DNA of 64,000 nucleotides from Scylla paramamosain (GCF_035594125.1 NC_087156.1:20895497-20959496), one strand, 5' to 3'. Positions 22,851-36,625 are shown, counted from the first letter of the stretch. A program made the numbers and translations. The notes: a model not told the origin generated them from the sequence alone.

Positions 22851-25800
22851 TCCCCCAATCACATCTTTACTTTCTTTTATTTATCCACCTTATCAATCAT
22901 GCTCAAAATGATCACAAATATTTTACTAAAAAAGTCCACCTTTGCCTTCCCCAGTCATGACAACCAGGTACTCATTACTGCTGGGTGAGCAAAGGGGCCA
23001 ATTACTAATCCGGAGAGAGAGAGAGAGAGAGAGAGAGAGAACATGGTATAGATAGGGATCATTTGTGTCATAGTGTGTCATGCTACTAACTGAACTACTG
23101 AGCCCCTACTTGAAGTCATGTCATAAGAAAAAAAAAAAAAAACATCCATTAAATTTTTACATAAGAAGCTGAAATTATCGTCAACCTGCAAGACAGGTCA
23201 TACTGCGATTTAGTTTTGAAACTCATTCAATTTGGAATTTAATAAATGTAAGAAAAATATTCCAAATTTCTAAAATTCTGTCATTGGAAGATGGGGGCGG
23301 GGGATAATGTGCAACCTCACTTCAGTTTGAGGAGGAAGAGAACAGCCAGCATTATCATTAACATGTTTATTAACCATATGTTTCGATATCTCACTGTGCC
23401 ATTTTCAGTACTATATGAAAATGGGGGAATTTTTTTTTTTTTTTTTAAGTTTATGTATTTTAATTTTTAATTTGTTAATCTGTATTTGAGATACCTTTTT
23501 TATGAATATAAGTTTTGAGTTTTGTTTCATATTTTTGCAGACCACTTAATCCAACCATGAAATCCCATCACTGTTGTTGAAGTTATTCATGAATAATTAG
23601 CCTTCAAAATATCCAAACTGGATATGATAAGGTTACAGTTAATCCAAGTTCTTTTTGTTTTAAGTCAGTAATATTTTGCAGCTGACTGGTTACAGATAAA
23701 GAGAATGTGATTAGACCATTTTCTAGGACAAAGGAATGAAACTGGGTATTTTCCAGTTCACAGGCAATCTTCACTTGGTAAAGATTTATTTAATATGATA
23801 TGGATGGACTGAAGGCATGACCAAAGGAAACCATTACTCACAAAATATTATTCCTTTCTCTACTAGATGAGAATGAGAATGTGGACCAGTTTCTAATTGC
23901 TCCATGATGGATGGAGGCACAAAAGACAGTAAATTAGATGTAGATAATTAAAAAAATTCAGATTAAAGAGAAGTATATCTACATATTGTGAGACAGATAC
24001 AAAATGCCAAGCTCTTAGTGAAGTTCTAGGACTGAGTGTTAAACAAACTGTGTTGAGAACCTAGAGTCTACTCCTGTGTCTCCTATACCCACAGTATACT
24101 CAGGTCTCTGTATCTATTTGGAGCACTGACTTAAAACTCATTTTACAAAACCTAACCTATGTCACATAGCTCACCAAAACTATCCTTACCTAACATATTT
24201 CACCAGGGGAGCAAGTCCCCTGGCTAGGTTATTGTGTTTGGAAATTTTGCATTGAATTTTCAGTAATTCTATGGAATTTTCCGAAGATATACGGAAACTA
24301 CCCAAAAATGTTAAGGTTTTAGTGTTAGTGAACCCTGAGTAGGTGGTTACGTACTGACCAAGGTTAAGTTAGGTTAGTTTAGTAACATTTGGTAGGGACT
24401 AACCTAACCTAACTTCCTAACCAGGGGGCTGTCCCCTCTGGACCCCCAAAAGGCTTACTAATATAACCTAACTGGTATTATCTTAGGAGAGTACCATAAT
24501 GCTCAACACATTTAGGAGTATTGTTTTTCATTATCTTTATGAATATTGAGAAACTTACTTTATTGAAGTTTTCATCACAAATTAAGTTTCTGTGATATAG
24601 AGTAATTTTGTTAGGTGATGCTTGTAAGTTTGATTAGGTTAAGTTAGATCAGATTAGGTCGTTATGATAGGTCAGGTTAGGTTAGGATTGCCATCTTTTA
24701 AGCTATGATCTCCATTTAGGTACCCTAAAAGGACCATTTTCGTCTTCCACGCTTCCCGACGAGTTCTGAAGATCGTTGGGGGATGAAAGGAGAACGAGGC
24801 AAAATTAAGTATTTTTGACGTGTTTTATGGTAAAAATCGTCAATGACATTAAGACAAACAATAAAGAATATCATAGCCTTGTACTCGAAAAGTAGTTTGG
24901 TCCTTTTGTAAAAATTTACCACCTAACTTCTGCAATTTATGGTGACCATGGGCGCCCTCATAAGATCAGAATCACATTATAAAGAGCTCGAAGCTATTAA
25001 AGCCATACTAAATACGAATCTCATTTTTTCTTCCGTTATTCGCAAGATTACAGTGTCCTCTCCATGGTAATGTATCATTATTATACGTGACGCAAAGATT
25101 TACCTTACTGGATCTAAACCGTCTAATTTGTTACTTCTGTAGGAAGATTTTGGTTATAACATGGTGCGTCTAAACACAATGAAGGGTGAAAAGCAAACTC
25201 AAGGTGGATCCAAGTAATCTTTCAAGCAGTTAAAGGATTGGGTGGGTGATATTGTGTTCTTAAAGGGATTAAAATGTCAGACTCAGCTGTGCTTTGACAT
25301 CAAGGCAAATCTTAACTACAAGTACGGTTACTTTAGTTAAGCCCTGAAATGAAGGATAGACAGCTATTATTTCTCCTTCCCTTGCTATTGTAAATGGTCA
25401 TCGAGTGTTTATAATTGGTGTGAAGATGGTTCAAGTATTTACCTGTGTAAATTTGTTCAAATAAATGAGTTTTGTGATATATTTTTGAGGAAAAATGAAA
25501 GTGCGTTGATGCATGTACCTCCCTGGTTCCCTCAGCGACGAGGGATCGACTTGCATTTTCCTTCCAGATATAGCTAAAGAAAGACGTGATCTATCCATAT
25601 ATGCCTTCAGAATCATCGTGCAACATATAACAGTGAAGAAATCTGCTATTGTATGACAATGTTTGGAGCGATCTCGAGTGGCTTGATCGGAGGCGAAGGG
25701 CGGACAAATACTTATTTGTAATATAGTTAATAAATAATGAGCGCTTCTCCATGAACTTTTATATGCAGACGCGCGTTATTTCTTTCTGTAAGTATAAAAA

Positions 25801-26289
25801 GAAACGTGAAAAACCATCTAGTTACTTTAAAAATTTAAAGTGCACGCACCTATGTTGAGGCCAGCGGAATCGCCGTCGAGGAGACTTGTCGGAGGTTTTA
25901 AAAATATGATTTATAACAGTATTGGTGATATTTTATAACACCTCATTGTATCATTCATGTATATTATGAAGAGTAAGGGAGATGTGACGCTGCCCTGATC
26001 TTATAATGAATCACTCGCATCCGTTCTTACATTACACATACAAGGCAAATAGAGGCTCATTAATGCTCTCTTCAACTTACCCTCTTATTCCATACTTCTC
26101 TTCCAAACATTCCCACGGTTCTCCTCTTGGTTGCTACTGAGTTCATTGCTTTCTGCAGATCTATAAAAACCATGTATGTATGTCTGTTGAATTCCCAAAT
26201 ACTATCCTCAGATCAAGTATAAGGTTTGTGATGCTCCTGTTTTTGGTTGTATCCTAGAAGATGTCTCTGGTTCTCTAAATAAATAATAG
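22851..26289. other. Gene-free intergenic stretch
   Basis: No exon recognised on either strand. Contents: (GA)n at 23013-23040, short poly-A and poly-T runs, a block of AACCTA and TAGGTT motifs at 24140-24700, and a possible 181-bp unit bounded by a 10-bp inverted repeat at 24727-24907. The 65-residue open frame inside that unit (- strand) has no recognisable family. Confidence 0.65.
24140..24700. repeat. Interspersed AACCTA/TAGGTT block with G/C-rich hairpins
   Basis: Contains AACCTAACCT and TAGGTTAGGTT-like motifs in both orientations, plus CCAGGGGA-GCAAG-TCCCCTGG (24203-24223), a perfect 8-bp stem, and a related CCAGGGGGCTGTCCCCTCTGG unit at 24421-24441. This motif set resembles a dispersed arthropod repeat rather than a gene. 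It also resembles the TTAGG telomere unit, but not as a tandem array. Confidence 0.6.
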
Positions 26290-26290
26290 C

Positions 26291-26381
<91 letters not shown>
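26290..26381 (+). repeat. (AGT)n then (AAT)n array
   Basis: Trinucleotide array switching cleanly from AGT to AAT units. It generates long poly-Tyr, poly-Ile and poly-Thr frames on the reverse strand. Confidence 0.96.
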
Positions 26382-26589
26382 GATAAAACAAATAAGTAAA
26401 TACATAGATAATATATAAACAAAGTAATTATCAAACACGGATCTTTGGCTATCACGAGAGATACTTGGTTAGAGCTAGAGGACGTCGATGATTGGCTGCA
26501 CCATGCGCTGTCCGATGATGATGTGAAATTAATTACTCCTTCGCTTAAATGGCGTTGTTATCGGAACAATTAAGTCAGCATCTGAAAAC

Positions 26590-26716
26590 AAATAGCCTGT
26601 TCTCATGCTATACATGATAGAGAGGTGCCCCACAAAAGGTACTTAAGTTTTCCATCACCTGAATCTCATGCTCTTTATATTTCTGCCCGGAATCATGCCA
26701 AGTTTGTTCTCCAATT

Positions 26717-26754
<38 letters not shown>

Positions 26755-28633
26755 TTCATTAAATAGAAAGTGTCAAAATGTTTAAAAAGTCCAACTCCCC
26801 TCATGATTTCTAGCAATTAGCCAAAAATATCTCCAATAATTTTACTTTTCCGTCTTTCCCCCTTTATATCAATCTAATGGAAGCATTGTCATCTCATATA
26901 TCTCTAAAGCTGAACTCTTCGCCCGAACTTTGCTAAAAATTCCACCTTGGATGATTTAGGGCTTGTTTCTCCCTCTCTTCCATTTTCCGGCTACGTCATG
27001 CTACTCATTAAGATGTTTTCCATGTCCTCGCTGGTCTAAATCCTTGGAAGGCTTATGGACATGGTGTGGTCCCTCATATTGTTCTCTGAAACTGTGCCTC
27101 CGTGCTTGCACCTTGCCTAGTAAAACTTTTCCAACTCTGTCTGTCAACATGTACCTTTCCTTCTTGCTGGAAGTTTGCCTACATTCAGCCTGTTCCTAAA
27201 AAGAGTGACCGCTCTAATCCCTCAAACTACCGTCCTATCGCTTTAATTTCCTGCCTCTCTTAAGTTTTTTAATATATCATTAACAGGAAGATACTTAAAT
27301 ATCCATCATCTCACAATCTTCTATCTGATCGCCAGTATGGGATCCGTGGAGGCCGCTCTACTGGTGATCTGGCTTTCCATACCGAGTCTTGGTCATCCTC
27401 TTTTAGGGATTTTTGTGAAACTTTTGTTGTTGCCTTAGACATATCAAAAACCTTTGACAGAGTCTGGCACAAAGCTTTGATTTCCAAACTACCCTCCTGC
27501 GGCTTCTGCCCTTCTTTCTGTAACTTCATCTCAAATTTCCTCTCAGACCGTTCTGTTGCTGCTGTGGTAGACGATCACTGTTCTAATTCTATTAACAGTG
27601 GTGTTCCTCAGGATTCTGTCCTGTCACTCACTCTCTTCCTATTATTCACCAATGATCTTCTAAACCAAATTTCGTGTCCTATCCACTCCTACGCTGAAGA
27701 TACCACCCTGCACTTTTCCACGTCTTTTTCATAGACGTCCAACGCTTCAGGAAGTAAACAGCTCACGCAGGGAAGCCACATAACGCCTGACCTCTGATCT
27801 CTCTAAGATTTCTGATTAGAGCAGAGCAAACTTAATAATGTTCAATGCCTCAAAAAACTCAATTCTTCCATCTATCTACTCGACACAACCTTCCAGATAA
27901 CTATCCCCTCTTCTTCAATGACACTCAATTGTCCCCTTCTTCTACATTGAACATCCTCGGTCTGTCCTTTATTTATAATCTAAACTGGAAACTTCACATA
28001 TCATCTTTTGTTAAAACAGCTTCTATGAAGTTAGGCATTCTGACTCGTCTCCGTCAGTTTTTCTCACCCCTCCAGCTGCTAACTCTGTACAGGGGCCTTA
28101 TCCGTCCATATATGGAGTATGCTTCATGTATATGAGGGTGTTCCACTCATATCGCTCTTTTAGACAGGGTGGAATAAAAGCTTTTTGTCTTATCAACTCC
28201 TCTCCTCCAACTGATTGTCTTCAGCCTCTTTCTCATCGCCGTAATGTTGTCTTTTACCGCTGTTTTCACGCTAACTGCACTTCTGATCTTGCTAACTGCA
28301 TGCCTCCCCTCCTCCCGCGGTCTCGCTGCACGAGACTTTCTTCTTTATCTCATCCCTATTCCGTCCACCTCTCTAATGCAAGAGTTAATCACTAATCTCA
28401 ATCTTTCATCCCTTTCTCTGGTAAACTCTGGAACTCCCTGTTTGCTTCTGTATTTCCTCCTTCCCGTGACTTGAACTCTTTCAAGAGGGAAGTCTCAAGA
28501 CACTTATCCTACATTATTTAATTTTTCTATTTGAAATTCTCTATGGAACCTGGCATTAAGTGGGCCTTTTTTTTATATACTTTTTTTTTGTTGCCCTTGG
28601 CCAGTGGCCTTCTTGCATAAAAGAAAAAAAAAA
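26590..28633 (+). mobile_element. Longest Jockey-like LINE copy, 5'-truncated and inactive
   Basis: Same family as 7130-9152 but keeps the RT core. It starts at the same GCCTGTTCTCATGCTAT connector phrase seen near 8187. Recognisable pieces: a poly-A run inside the ORF at 26720-26750; NYRPIAL-like phrase near 27225; DISKTFDRVWHKAL at 27436-27478 (RT motif A with its aspartate); SGVPQDSVLS at 27596-27625 (family G replaced by D); HSYAEDTTLHFS at 27685-27720, the catalytic box, with the first of its two aspartates replaced by Glu; RLRQFFSPLQLLTLYRGLIR; and NCMPP. The 3' end is the shared TTGCCCTTGGCCAGTGGCC and an A-rich tail. Stops and frameshifts throughout. Confidence 0.87.
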
Positions 28634-28777
28634 CATCATTGCAGAGTAATACTGCTGAGGCATGAATCAGTCAATAGAAAAAAAATAAAAAAGTGACGAA
28701 AATAATGATGTGTATCCGTAGTACTGATGCACTCCGTAGTACTGATGTCCTTTATTTAGGTAGTGTATCTGCAAAAC

Positions 28778-29956
<1,179 letters not shown>

Positions 29957-29968
29957 TGAAGGGCTATA

Positions 29969-30098
29969 ATGTCTGGCGGGCGTGTGGGAGGCCGACGGCG
30001 AGTGGGCGCGCCGAAGGATGTGCCCGTTGCTTCCGCCAACGGAGTTCCCTCCCCCAGGCAATATTCACTGCACGACTTCGATATTGTGAAAACTATTG
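29969..30098 (+). CDS. Pka-C3: First coding exon of a PKA-C3/PRKX-type protein kinase
   Basis: ATG with an in-frame TGA four codons upstream (29957-29959), then 43 codons and one base of a glycine codon before donor ATTG|GTAAGT. The peptide starts MSGGRVGGRRRVGAPKDV, a basic low-complexity head, and ends RQYSLHDFDIVKTIG. That end matches the segment just before the kinase domain of the PRKX/PKA-C3 branch of cAMP-dependent kinases (Y-L-DF-x-x-TVGTGTFGRV), so the exon stops at the first glycine of the ATP-binding loop. The product would phosphorylate Ser/Thr targets under control of PKA regulatory subunits. No GTGTFGRV-type or later kinase exon was found to base 64000, so intron 1 is probably longer than 33.9 kb. 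Other AGC kinases are possible but fit less well. Confidence 0.72.
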
Positions 30099-30288
30099 GT
30101 AAGTATTATTTTGCTTTACATAATGTGTTAGTGTGCCAGATGTATGCTTATTTATTCACCAAGAAAGGTGTTCATAATAACCCTTGTGCCCGTAAAGGCA
30201 TGTGAGGCTGCAGTGCCAGATCAGCCCTCGACGCTCCCTGATCCGGGGTGTATGAGGGGAATGTGCACTGACCACTTTATTAGGCTTG

Positions 30289-30394
<106 letters not shown>

Positions 30395-30463
30395 TTGACA
30401 GCATCTACGAAAGAATGAAAGGTGAATACATAGATGTAGATATGTCAATATAGATATAAATGT

Positions 30464-30647
<184 letters not shown>

Positions 30648-30699
30648 TGAGCTTTTTTTTTTTTTTTGACAGGGAGACCGATTAATATAAAAAAAAATA

Positions 30700-32215
30700 A
30701 CAATAAAAAGGCCGTACAGTATAATGCTTGCTAAAAGTCAGGAGTACATAAATAAAGAGTTGGCCAATTTAGCTTGCTGAGGTATCTTGATACTCCTTTC
30801 TTGAAACGGTCCGAATCGTAGGCAGGAAGAAATACAGAAACAAGAAAAGGATTACAGTGTTTACTAGTAAAAGGAATTAAACAGGGAAGACACTGATTAA
30901 CCCGTACATTAGTAAAGTGGACAGAAAACGGATGAGAGCAAGTAAAAAAATCTTGTATAGCGAGGTCCCGGGGTGCATGCAATTACCAAGTTGAAGAGAG
31001 CAGTAGCCATGGTAATAACGGATAGGGAAACAAACCGGATGAAGGAAGCTTAAAAAAAAAAAATACTACATCAAAAGTTTTGATATGTACGTTTCACACA
31101 AAAATTCGTAAGGAAGGATAACTAACCTAAACGTAGTAAGGAAATTTGGAAGATCGCCTGTGGATCATCTTTTATGTAATCCATACAGATGATCCAAAAA
31201 AAGTTTGTGAGCAGATACTTGTTTAAGAATCTCCTGTTTAGAAAGATAAAAATCAAACCTATAGATCGGTAGTTTGAAGGATCAGAGCGGTCATCTTCCG
31301 TACGAACAGGCTGAATGTAGGCAAACTTTCATCAAGAAAAAAAAAAACACAAACGGAAAACCTCGATCAGGCATGGAGCGAGCACGAGAGCACAGTCACG
31401 GAGGTACCTCATCAGGACAGAGTCAGAGTCAGAGTCAGGGCATAGAAGACATATAAAACATAATTAAAAAAAAAAAAATTCTGAAACAGGTATAATAGTT
31501 AGAGGGGGAGAAGGTGAAGGAGGAACAAACCCTGAAACATCTTGTGTGGAATTGTCAGCAAAGGTCTAAGAGAAGAGACCAGTTTTTGATAGAGGAGATG
31601 AGCTGAAGAAGATAAATATTTTTGGCTAGGTGCTAAAATTCACGGAGATGAGCTGGCTAGATTTTGACATGCCGGTATCTTACTGATAAATGAAGTTTTA
31701 GGAAGTTGAGAGCATATTTTGCATGTTTCCGAGCATAAATTTAAAAGAGGTGAGATTCAGGAGATGGAAGGCTAATGCACCGTCTGTGAGCTGCCTGTCT
31801 ATCCTGGACAGCACGAGAGCAAGCTGGACTGTACCAAGGTTTACGAACTATGGAATTAGAGAAAATATGTGAAATATATGCTTCCATGCCGAAGACAATC
31901 AGCTCTGTCATGCGCTCTGCACAGAGATGCATCTCTTGACACCGATACAATTCTCATTCCAAAGAAAATCAAAATAGTACCGTCTCATGTCCTCGAAATC
32001 AGCAGTCTTGAAGTTTCAGAAGCACCTGCGCTTTGGTGGGCCAGAGGCACAGGAGCGATAGGACAGGATACGGAAATATGATTGCAATCGAAAGAGCTCA
32101 GTGGAGAGTACAGTTTGAGAGAATGTGATGAAGGGTTTCAAGTTACAAGAATGTTGGTAGTGTTGGGCGCATCTCGAAGGTGGTCAGGAATGCGGATAAG
32201 GTGTAAATATAAATA
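30700..32215 (-). mobile_element. Jockey-like LINE copy on the minus strand, degenerate
   Basis: Read on the minus strand from 32215 downward: HLIRIPDHLRDAPN and NILVT (end of endonuclease), ISVSCPIAP near 32060, FGMEAYISHIF and SRAVQDRQAAHRR at 31741-31880, then fragments of the RT N-terminus (FAYIQPV, SNYR), a KTFD scrap near 31080, and the ORF end NCMHPGTS then FSVHFTNVRVNQCL at 30982-30731 with FKKGVSRYLSKLN. The RT core is deleted, as in the copy at 7130-9152. Many stops and frameshifts. Family shared with the other copies; limits approximate. Confidence 0.8.
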
Positions 32216-32410
32216 AATAAATAAGTAGATGAATAATAGATAGATAGATATAAAAAAAAAATTGCATTCACGTATGTTTATACCTATGTATGCATATAAT
32301 ATGTATTCCCTCGTACATTGTGTATAATGGACACGTGTTCGCTCGCGAACCCTGCTCAAGGTCGCCATCGCCAGCTGTTACATACCTGAGGTTACCTGGA
32401 ATGTTACCAT

Positions 32411-32477
<67 letters not shown>

Positions 32478-33540
32478 ACAGTAGCGTAGCAGTCGTAGAG
32501 GTGAATTCATCACTGTTTCTGCGTTGCTTAACGGCGTCAAATTCAGGATCTGGTGACATCTCATGAATGGTGCTAATGTAGATAAACGTTTACCTGTGTC
32601 AAGTTTGGCATGATGCAGGATGGAATATGTTGAATATGACGATGTATGATAGGTGTGTGTTCCATTGCTTTTACCGTGGCTTTTGGGAAAACACCACTGT
32701 TTATAATGTAGTTTATCAGAATAGGACTATCTGTCTTATCATGGCCATTGAATATAATGTTATGTTCCTCTTCTCTTGAAGTAGGATTTATGTTTTGTGA
32801 AATGAATGTAAATGCCTTGTTCAAGAAGGTGTGCTGAAATAAGTCATGGCGTGTTGAGACTAAGCATGCTGAGTGCTTTTAATGAATACCACAAAAAAAA
32901 ATAATGCTTTTATAAATTCTAAGGCGATTATTTTGATGGTTCACATTATGGCTGTAAAATTAGTAGTATTACTTAGTCTGTAAACCTCTGTCATACTCGC
33001 GGCAATGGACACATCCCGTCCCCGAGTGTGTGAGTGATGCGCGTCTTTCACACTTCATCGGTGACATAACCTGTCAGTATGATGCCTCTATGTAGGGAAC
33101 AGGGAATAGTGTGTTATTGTTCTAACCTTGTATATGCTATCAAAGTTCGATCCACTCAGCCAATCAGTCGTGATCACATTCTATAAGTGAACAATGTATT
33201 CAAACGGAATGACGACTAATGTTTCACGAGTGTACTTGTCATGAAAATGTTCTTTTTGCTGCTATTCCATGGATCTGAGGCGGCGTGGCTGTATGTTGCT
33301 GTATGGTGCACCTTAACGTTGACATCAGGGGCATTTTTCAAGAGTCATAGGATTCAACATTTTTCTTTCGTATTATTTTTTAGGCTTCTACTTCAAGATA
33401 ACGAAATCAATACGTATTGAGCAAGAAAGGTGGCGGAACATGGCGCGAGTGAGTCCAGCACTGGCGATCACATGCCAGACCTTCATCACATCCACAACCC
33501 AACATTTTTTTTCTCTCTAAAGTTGAATGAAGTGACAAAC
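32216..33540. other. Gene-free stretch with one (GT)n array
   Basis: Holds a perfect (GT)31 at 32413-32475 and otherwise unique-looking AT-rich sequence. No exon seen; presumed kinase intron 1. Confidence 0.65.
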
Positions 33541-33542
33541 TA

Positions 33543-34859
33543 CAGGGTGGGGCAAATCAAATGCCCGAGTTTTGACAGGCTATTAGGAAAAGTAAAACAA
33601 TAATTACAGAATAATTTGTTGTTTTATTCAAATCAGTATACAATGCCGTTTGTGTGATCACTTTCTGAAGATGGCATCAGGAAGATGGTGGCCTTCTGTA
33701 GCGATGCACAGTTGAAGGCGATGTCTGAAGTTTTCAGCTGCTCTTCGGCACATCTCAAGGGTATTACAGCGATTTCCTCCCGAATTCGCATCTTCAATTC
33801 TTCCAAATTGTTTGGCCGACCTCTGAACACTTTCTCCTTGAGATATCCCCACAGGAAAAAGTCGCAAATGCTCAAATCAGGTGAGCCTGGGGGCCACTCG
33901 ACATCACCCCTTCGAGAGACAAGGCGTGCCGGGAACATCTGTCGCAATTTGACCATTGCAACTTGAGCAGTGTGGGCTGTTGCTCCATCTTGTTGGAACC
34001 AGATGTCTCCCAGATTTGTTTCCTCACTTAATTCTTCCAATTTCGGTTCAAAAAAGTCTTCCAACATCGCAGGATAACGTTGAGAGTTGACAGTGACAGA
34101 GCTTCCATCCTCTTCAAAGAAATAAGGTCCAATTACCCAAAATTTGGAAACTGCACACCAAACAGTAACTTTAGGGGAATGGAGCGGTCTCTAATGAAGT
34201 TCTCTTGGGTTGTTTTCAGCCCAATAACAACAATGTTGTTTATTAACGCTTCCAGAAAGGTGGAAGTGGGCCTCGTCACTGCTGAAAAAAGTTGACGGTT
34301 CAGGGATACGGTTCAACATTTCCTGGCAGCAATTCCTGCGATTTTCAAAGTCAGTAGGCTTCAGTTCTTGAACAATCATTATTTTGTATGGATGGAACGA
34401 TAAATCGTAATACAATATCCGCCTTAAAGATCGGTTAGACATGGCCAATGCAAGTGAATGCTTCCGGGCAGAGCGTCTTGGTTCGACAGCTGCTTTAACT
34501 AAGGCCACATTTTCCGTTGTTCTTACCGTTTTTGGTCTTCCACTACCCCTAGGTCTTCTTGTGGAACCATTATCTTCCAGTGCTTCAATCCAACGCCTGA
34601 TTGCCTTGCCATTAGGGATGGGACCATGACGTGGAATGTTGAAGTGCAGGCGGAAGGCACGCTGGGTGGCGATGACAGAACGGCCATTTTCGAAATACGT
34701 GCGCACTGCAAAGCCGCGATATTCCCCCGACCAAGGCATGGCTGATACTGAAAACGGCGGGGTTTGGCGGTCACAACGAGACCGCACACATCTTCCCATC
34801 ACCACCACAGCTGTTGCACGCGTCTTTCGAAACTCGGGCATTTGATTTGCCACACCCTG
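33543..34859 (-). mobile_element. Mariner-like DNA transposon, 1317 bp, TIRs and TA duplication
   Basis: Both ends are visible. The first 30 bases (33543-33572, beginning CAGGGTGGGGCAAATCAAAT) match the reverse complement of the last 30 (34830-34859) with one mismatch at position 8. A TA dinucleotide flanks each end (33541-33542 and 34860-34861), the standard target duplication of Tc1/mariner elements. The interior is one transposase gene on the minus strand with a single premature stop. Completeness and near-identical TIRs suggest a fairly recent insertion. The right end lies seven bases from a long (AT)n tract. Confidence 0.95.
33633..34841 (-). pseudogene. Mariner-like transposase with one in-frame TAG
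   Basis: Minus-strand frame open from an ATG at 34841 (or 34739, MPWSGEY, a plausible start) to TGA at 33633, except for TAG at 34193-34191. About 402 codons from the first ATG. Order: N-terminal helix-turn-helix part (WSGEYRGFAVRTYFENGRSV, IATQRAFRLHF), a GRPKTVRT hinge, SARKHSLAL and RSLRRIL second DNA-binding part, then the catalytic core with SSDEAHFHLSG (first Asp), WFQQDGATAHTA (second Asp) and SPDLSICDFFLWGYL (third Asp). Counting gives 41 residues between second and third Asp, a DD41D spacing rather than the DD34D of classical mariner. The TAG falls after ELH, between first and second catalytic Asp, so a full-length enzyme is not made unless read through. Confidence 0.93.
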
Positions 34860-34866
34860 TATATGC

Positions 34867-34981
<115 letters not shown>

Positions 34982-35061
34982 TTTGTCGTTGTTTTAAGAG
35001 GCCAAGTATTTTAACCTCTAAGCTCAAAGCTATCTGGAAGCATTTTGTACCCTTCGCATAG

Positions 35062-35212
<151 letters not shown>

Positions 35213-36249
35213 CAATGAGAACTCAATAACATTACAATAAAGCTTCCTCAGCGTCCACTGACATTAACGATAAGAGTATTAAAAAAAAAAAAAAAGACTA
35301 AAAGTAGGCGTCAAGCAGTAACGTATTGCAGTGTCTGCATGGTTCGTACGTGGATGCCGAGACCATCATCACAGCTCGCTGAGGCGCACTGTCACTCAGT
35401 GCGGGCACAGTGCAGTGTTTGCCAGCACAAGTCTTTTAGGGTACCGGACTGGTGACCATGTTCTTTGGATTTTGTTTATTGTGGAAAACTTGTACTTCTC
35501 GTTAGTTTTTTTTTTTTTTTTATTTGTTTATTTATTTCATTAGAGCTGTAGAAAACATGCGCATCCGACGATGCATATATGATGAATTATAAAAAAATAA
35601 TATGTTCTAGATTGCGAGGGTTTGCTCTGAGAACATGTCCAACTAGAAAATTCGTGGATTGACAACACTGCAAATGACGTCATGTGTATGATCATCACAG
35701 ACCACAACAATAGTGTGCCAACTGACAAAATGTTAGTAGGTGGCGCTTACAAGTCGCCAGTCAAGTCACAAGGAGCAGTCTCGTCAGGCCAACTTATGCA
35801 GTAATAGATGAGGGAAGTTATGGGAGATAATGAGGTTTTCTGTACGGCTATAATAACAACTTAAAACCCTGACCTTCGGGTTGGTGAATCATCAGACAGT
35901 GGCTTTGTGAATCATATCTGGTTCGTGAAAATTGAAGGTGTCGAGGCCTCTCTTCTCCCCATCCGAAGGCCATCTTTAATAATGGAAATATTAAAGCATT
36001 AAAATCCTCAGCCTGAATCGTGCTTGTAACGTGTATATTTCATGAAAATTACATGAAATGGACATACAAGCGCTCCACGCACCAGACTGAAGGAAAACTT
36101 TCGAAGTGAGCCTGTGTACACCTGGAGTGGAAACCTCGCCGCCACCACCACCACCACCAAGTTAAAGGGGGAGGAGGAGACTTAACACTGCTTTCAACTT
36201 AAACTACGCCATTTCACTATCAACCCTTTACAACCGTATGATAATCTCG

Positions 36250-36352
<103 letters not shown>

Positions 36353-36510
36353 AATCATAGTTAATTAGGCTTGTGCTATTATGTTGCATCAAGCAGAAGT
36401 GACCACTTGGCCAAGCGAACGTGGACTCGCCAGTCAAGATGCACTTTTATATAGTTGCGGTCTGTGCGTGGGTGCGTGCGTGCTTGCCTGCGCGCTCTCA
36501 TTTAACTAGA

Positions 36511-36625
36511 GTATTGTATCATCACGTAACAAGTTTTGCGCTAGTATTGTATCATCACGTAACAAGTTTTGCGCTAGTATCGTATCTTCACGTTAGCCTA
36601 TCGGATGTAACAAGTTTTCCATTAT
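36511..36625 (+). repeat. 33-bp minisatellite, two full copies and a broken third
   Basis: Unit begins GTATTGTATCATCACGTAAC and continues AAGTTTTGCGCTA. Copies at 36511-36543 and 36544-36576 are identical. A third starts at 36577 with substitutions and is interrupted by about 13 extra bases before its GTAACAAGTTTT part ends near 36618. Confidence 0.93.

Noticed and set aside
24140..24700. Interstitial telomere (TTAGG)n
   Set aside because: Motifs are scattered and in both directions rather than tandem, so a telomere relic is not supported.
33685..34845. Plus-strand frames across the mariner element
   Set aside because: They are antisense shadows of the transposase frame on the minus strand.
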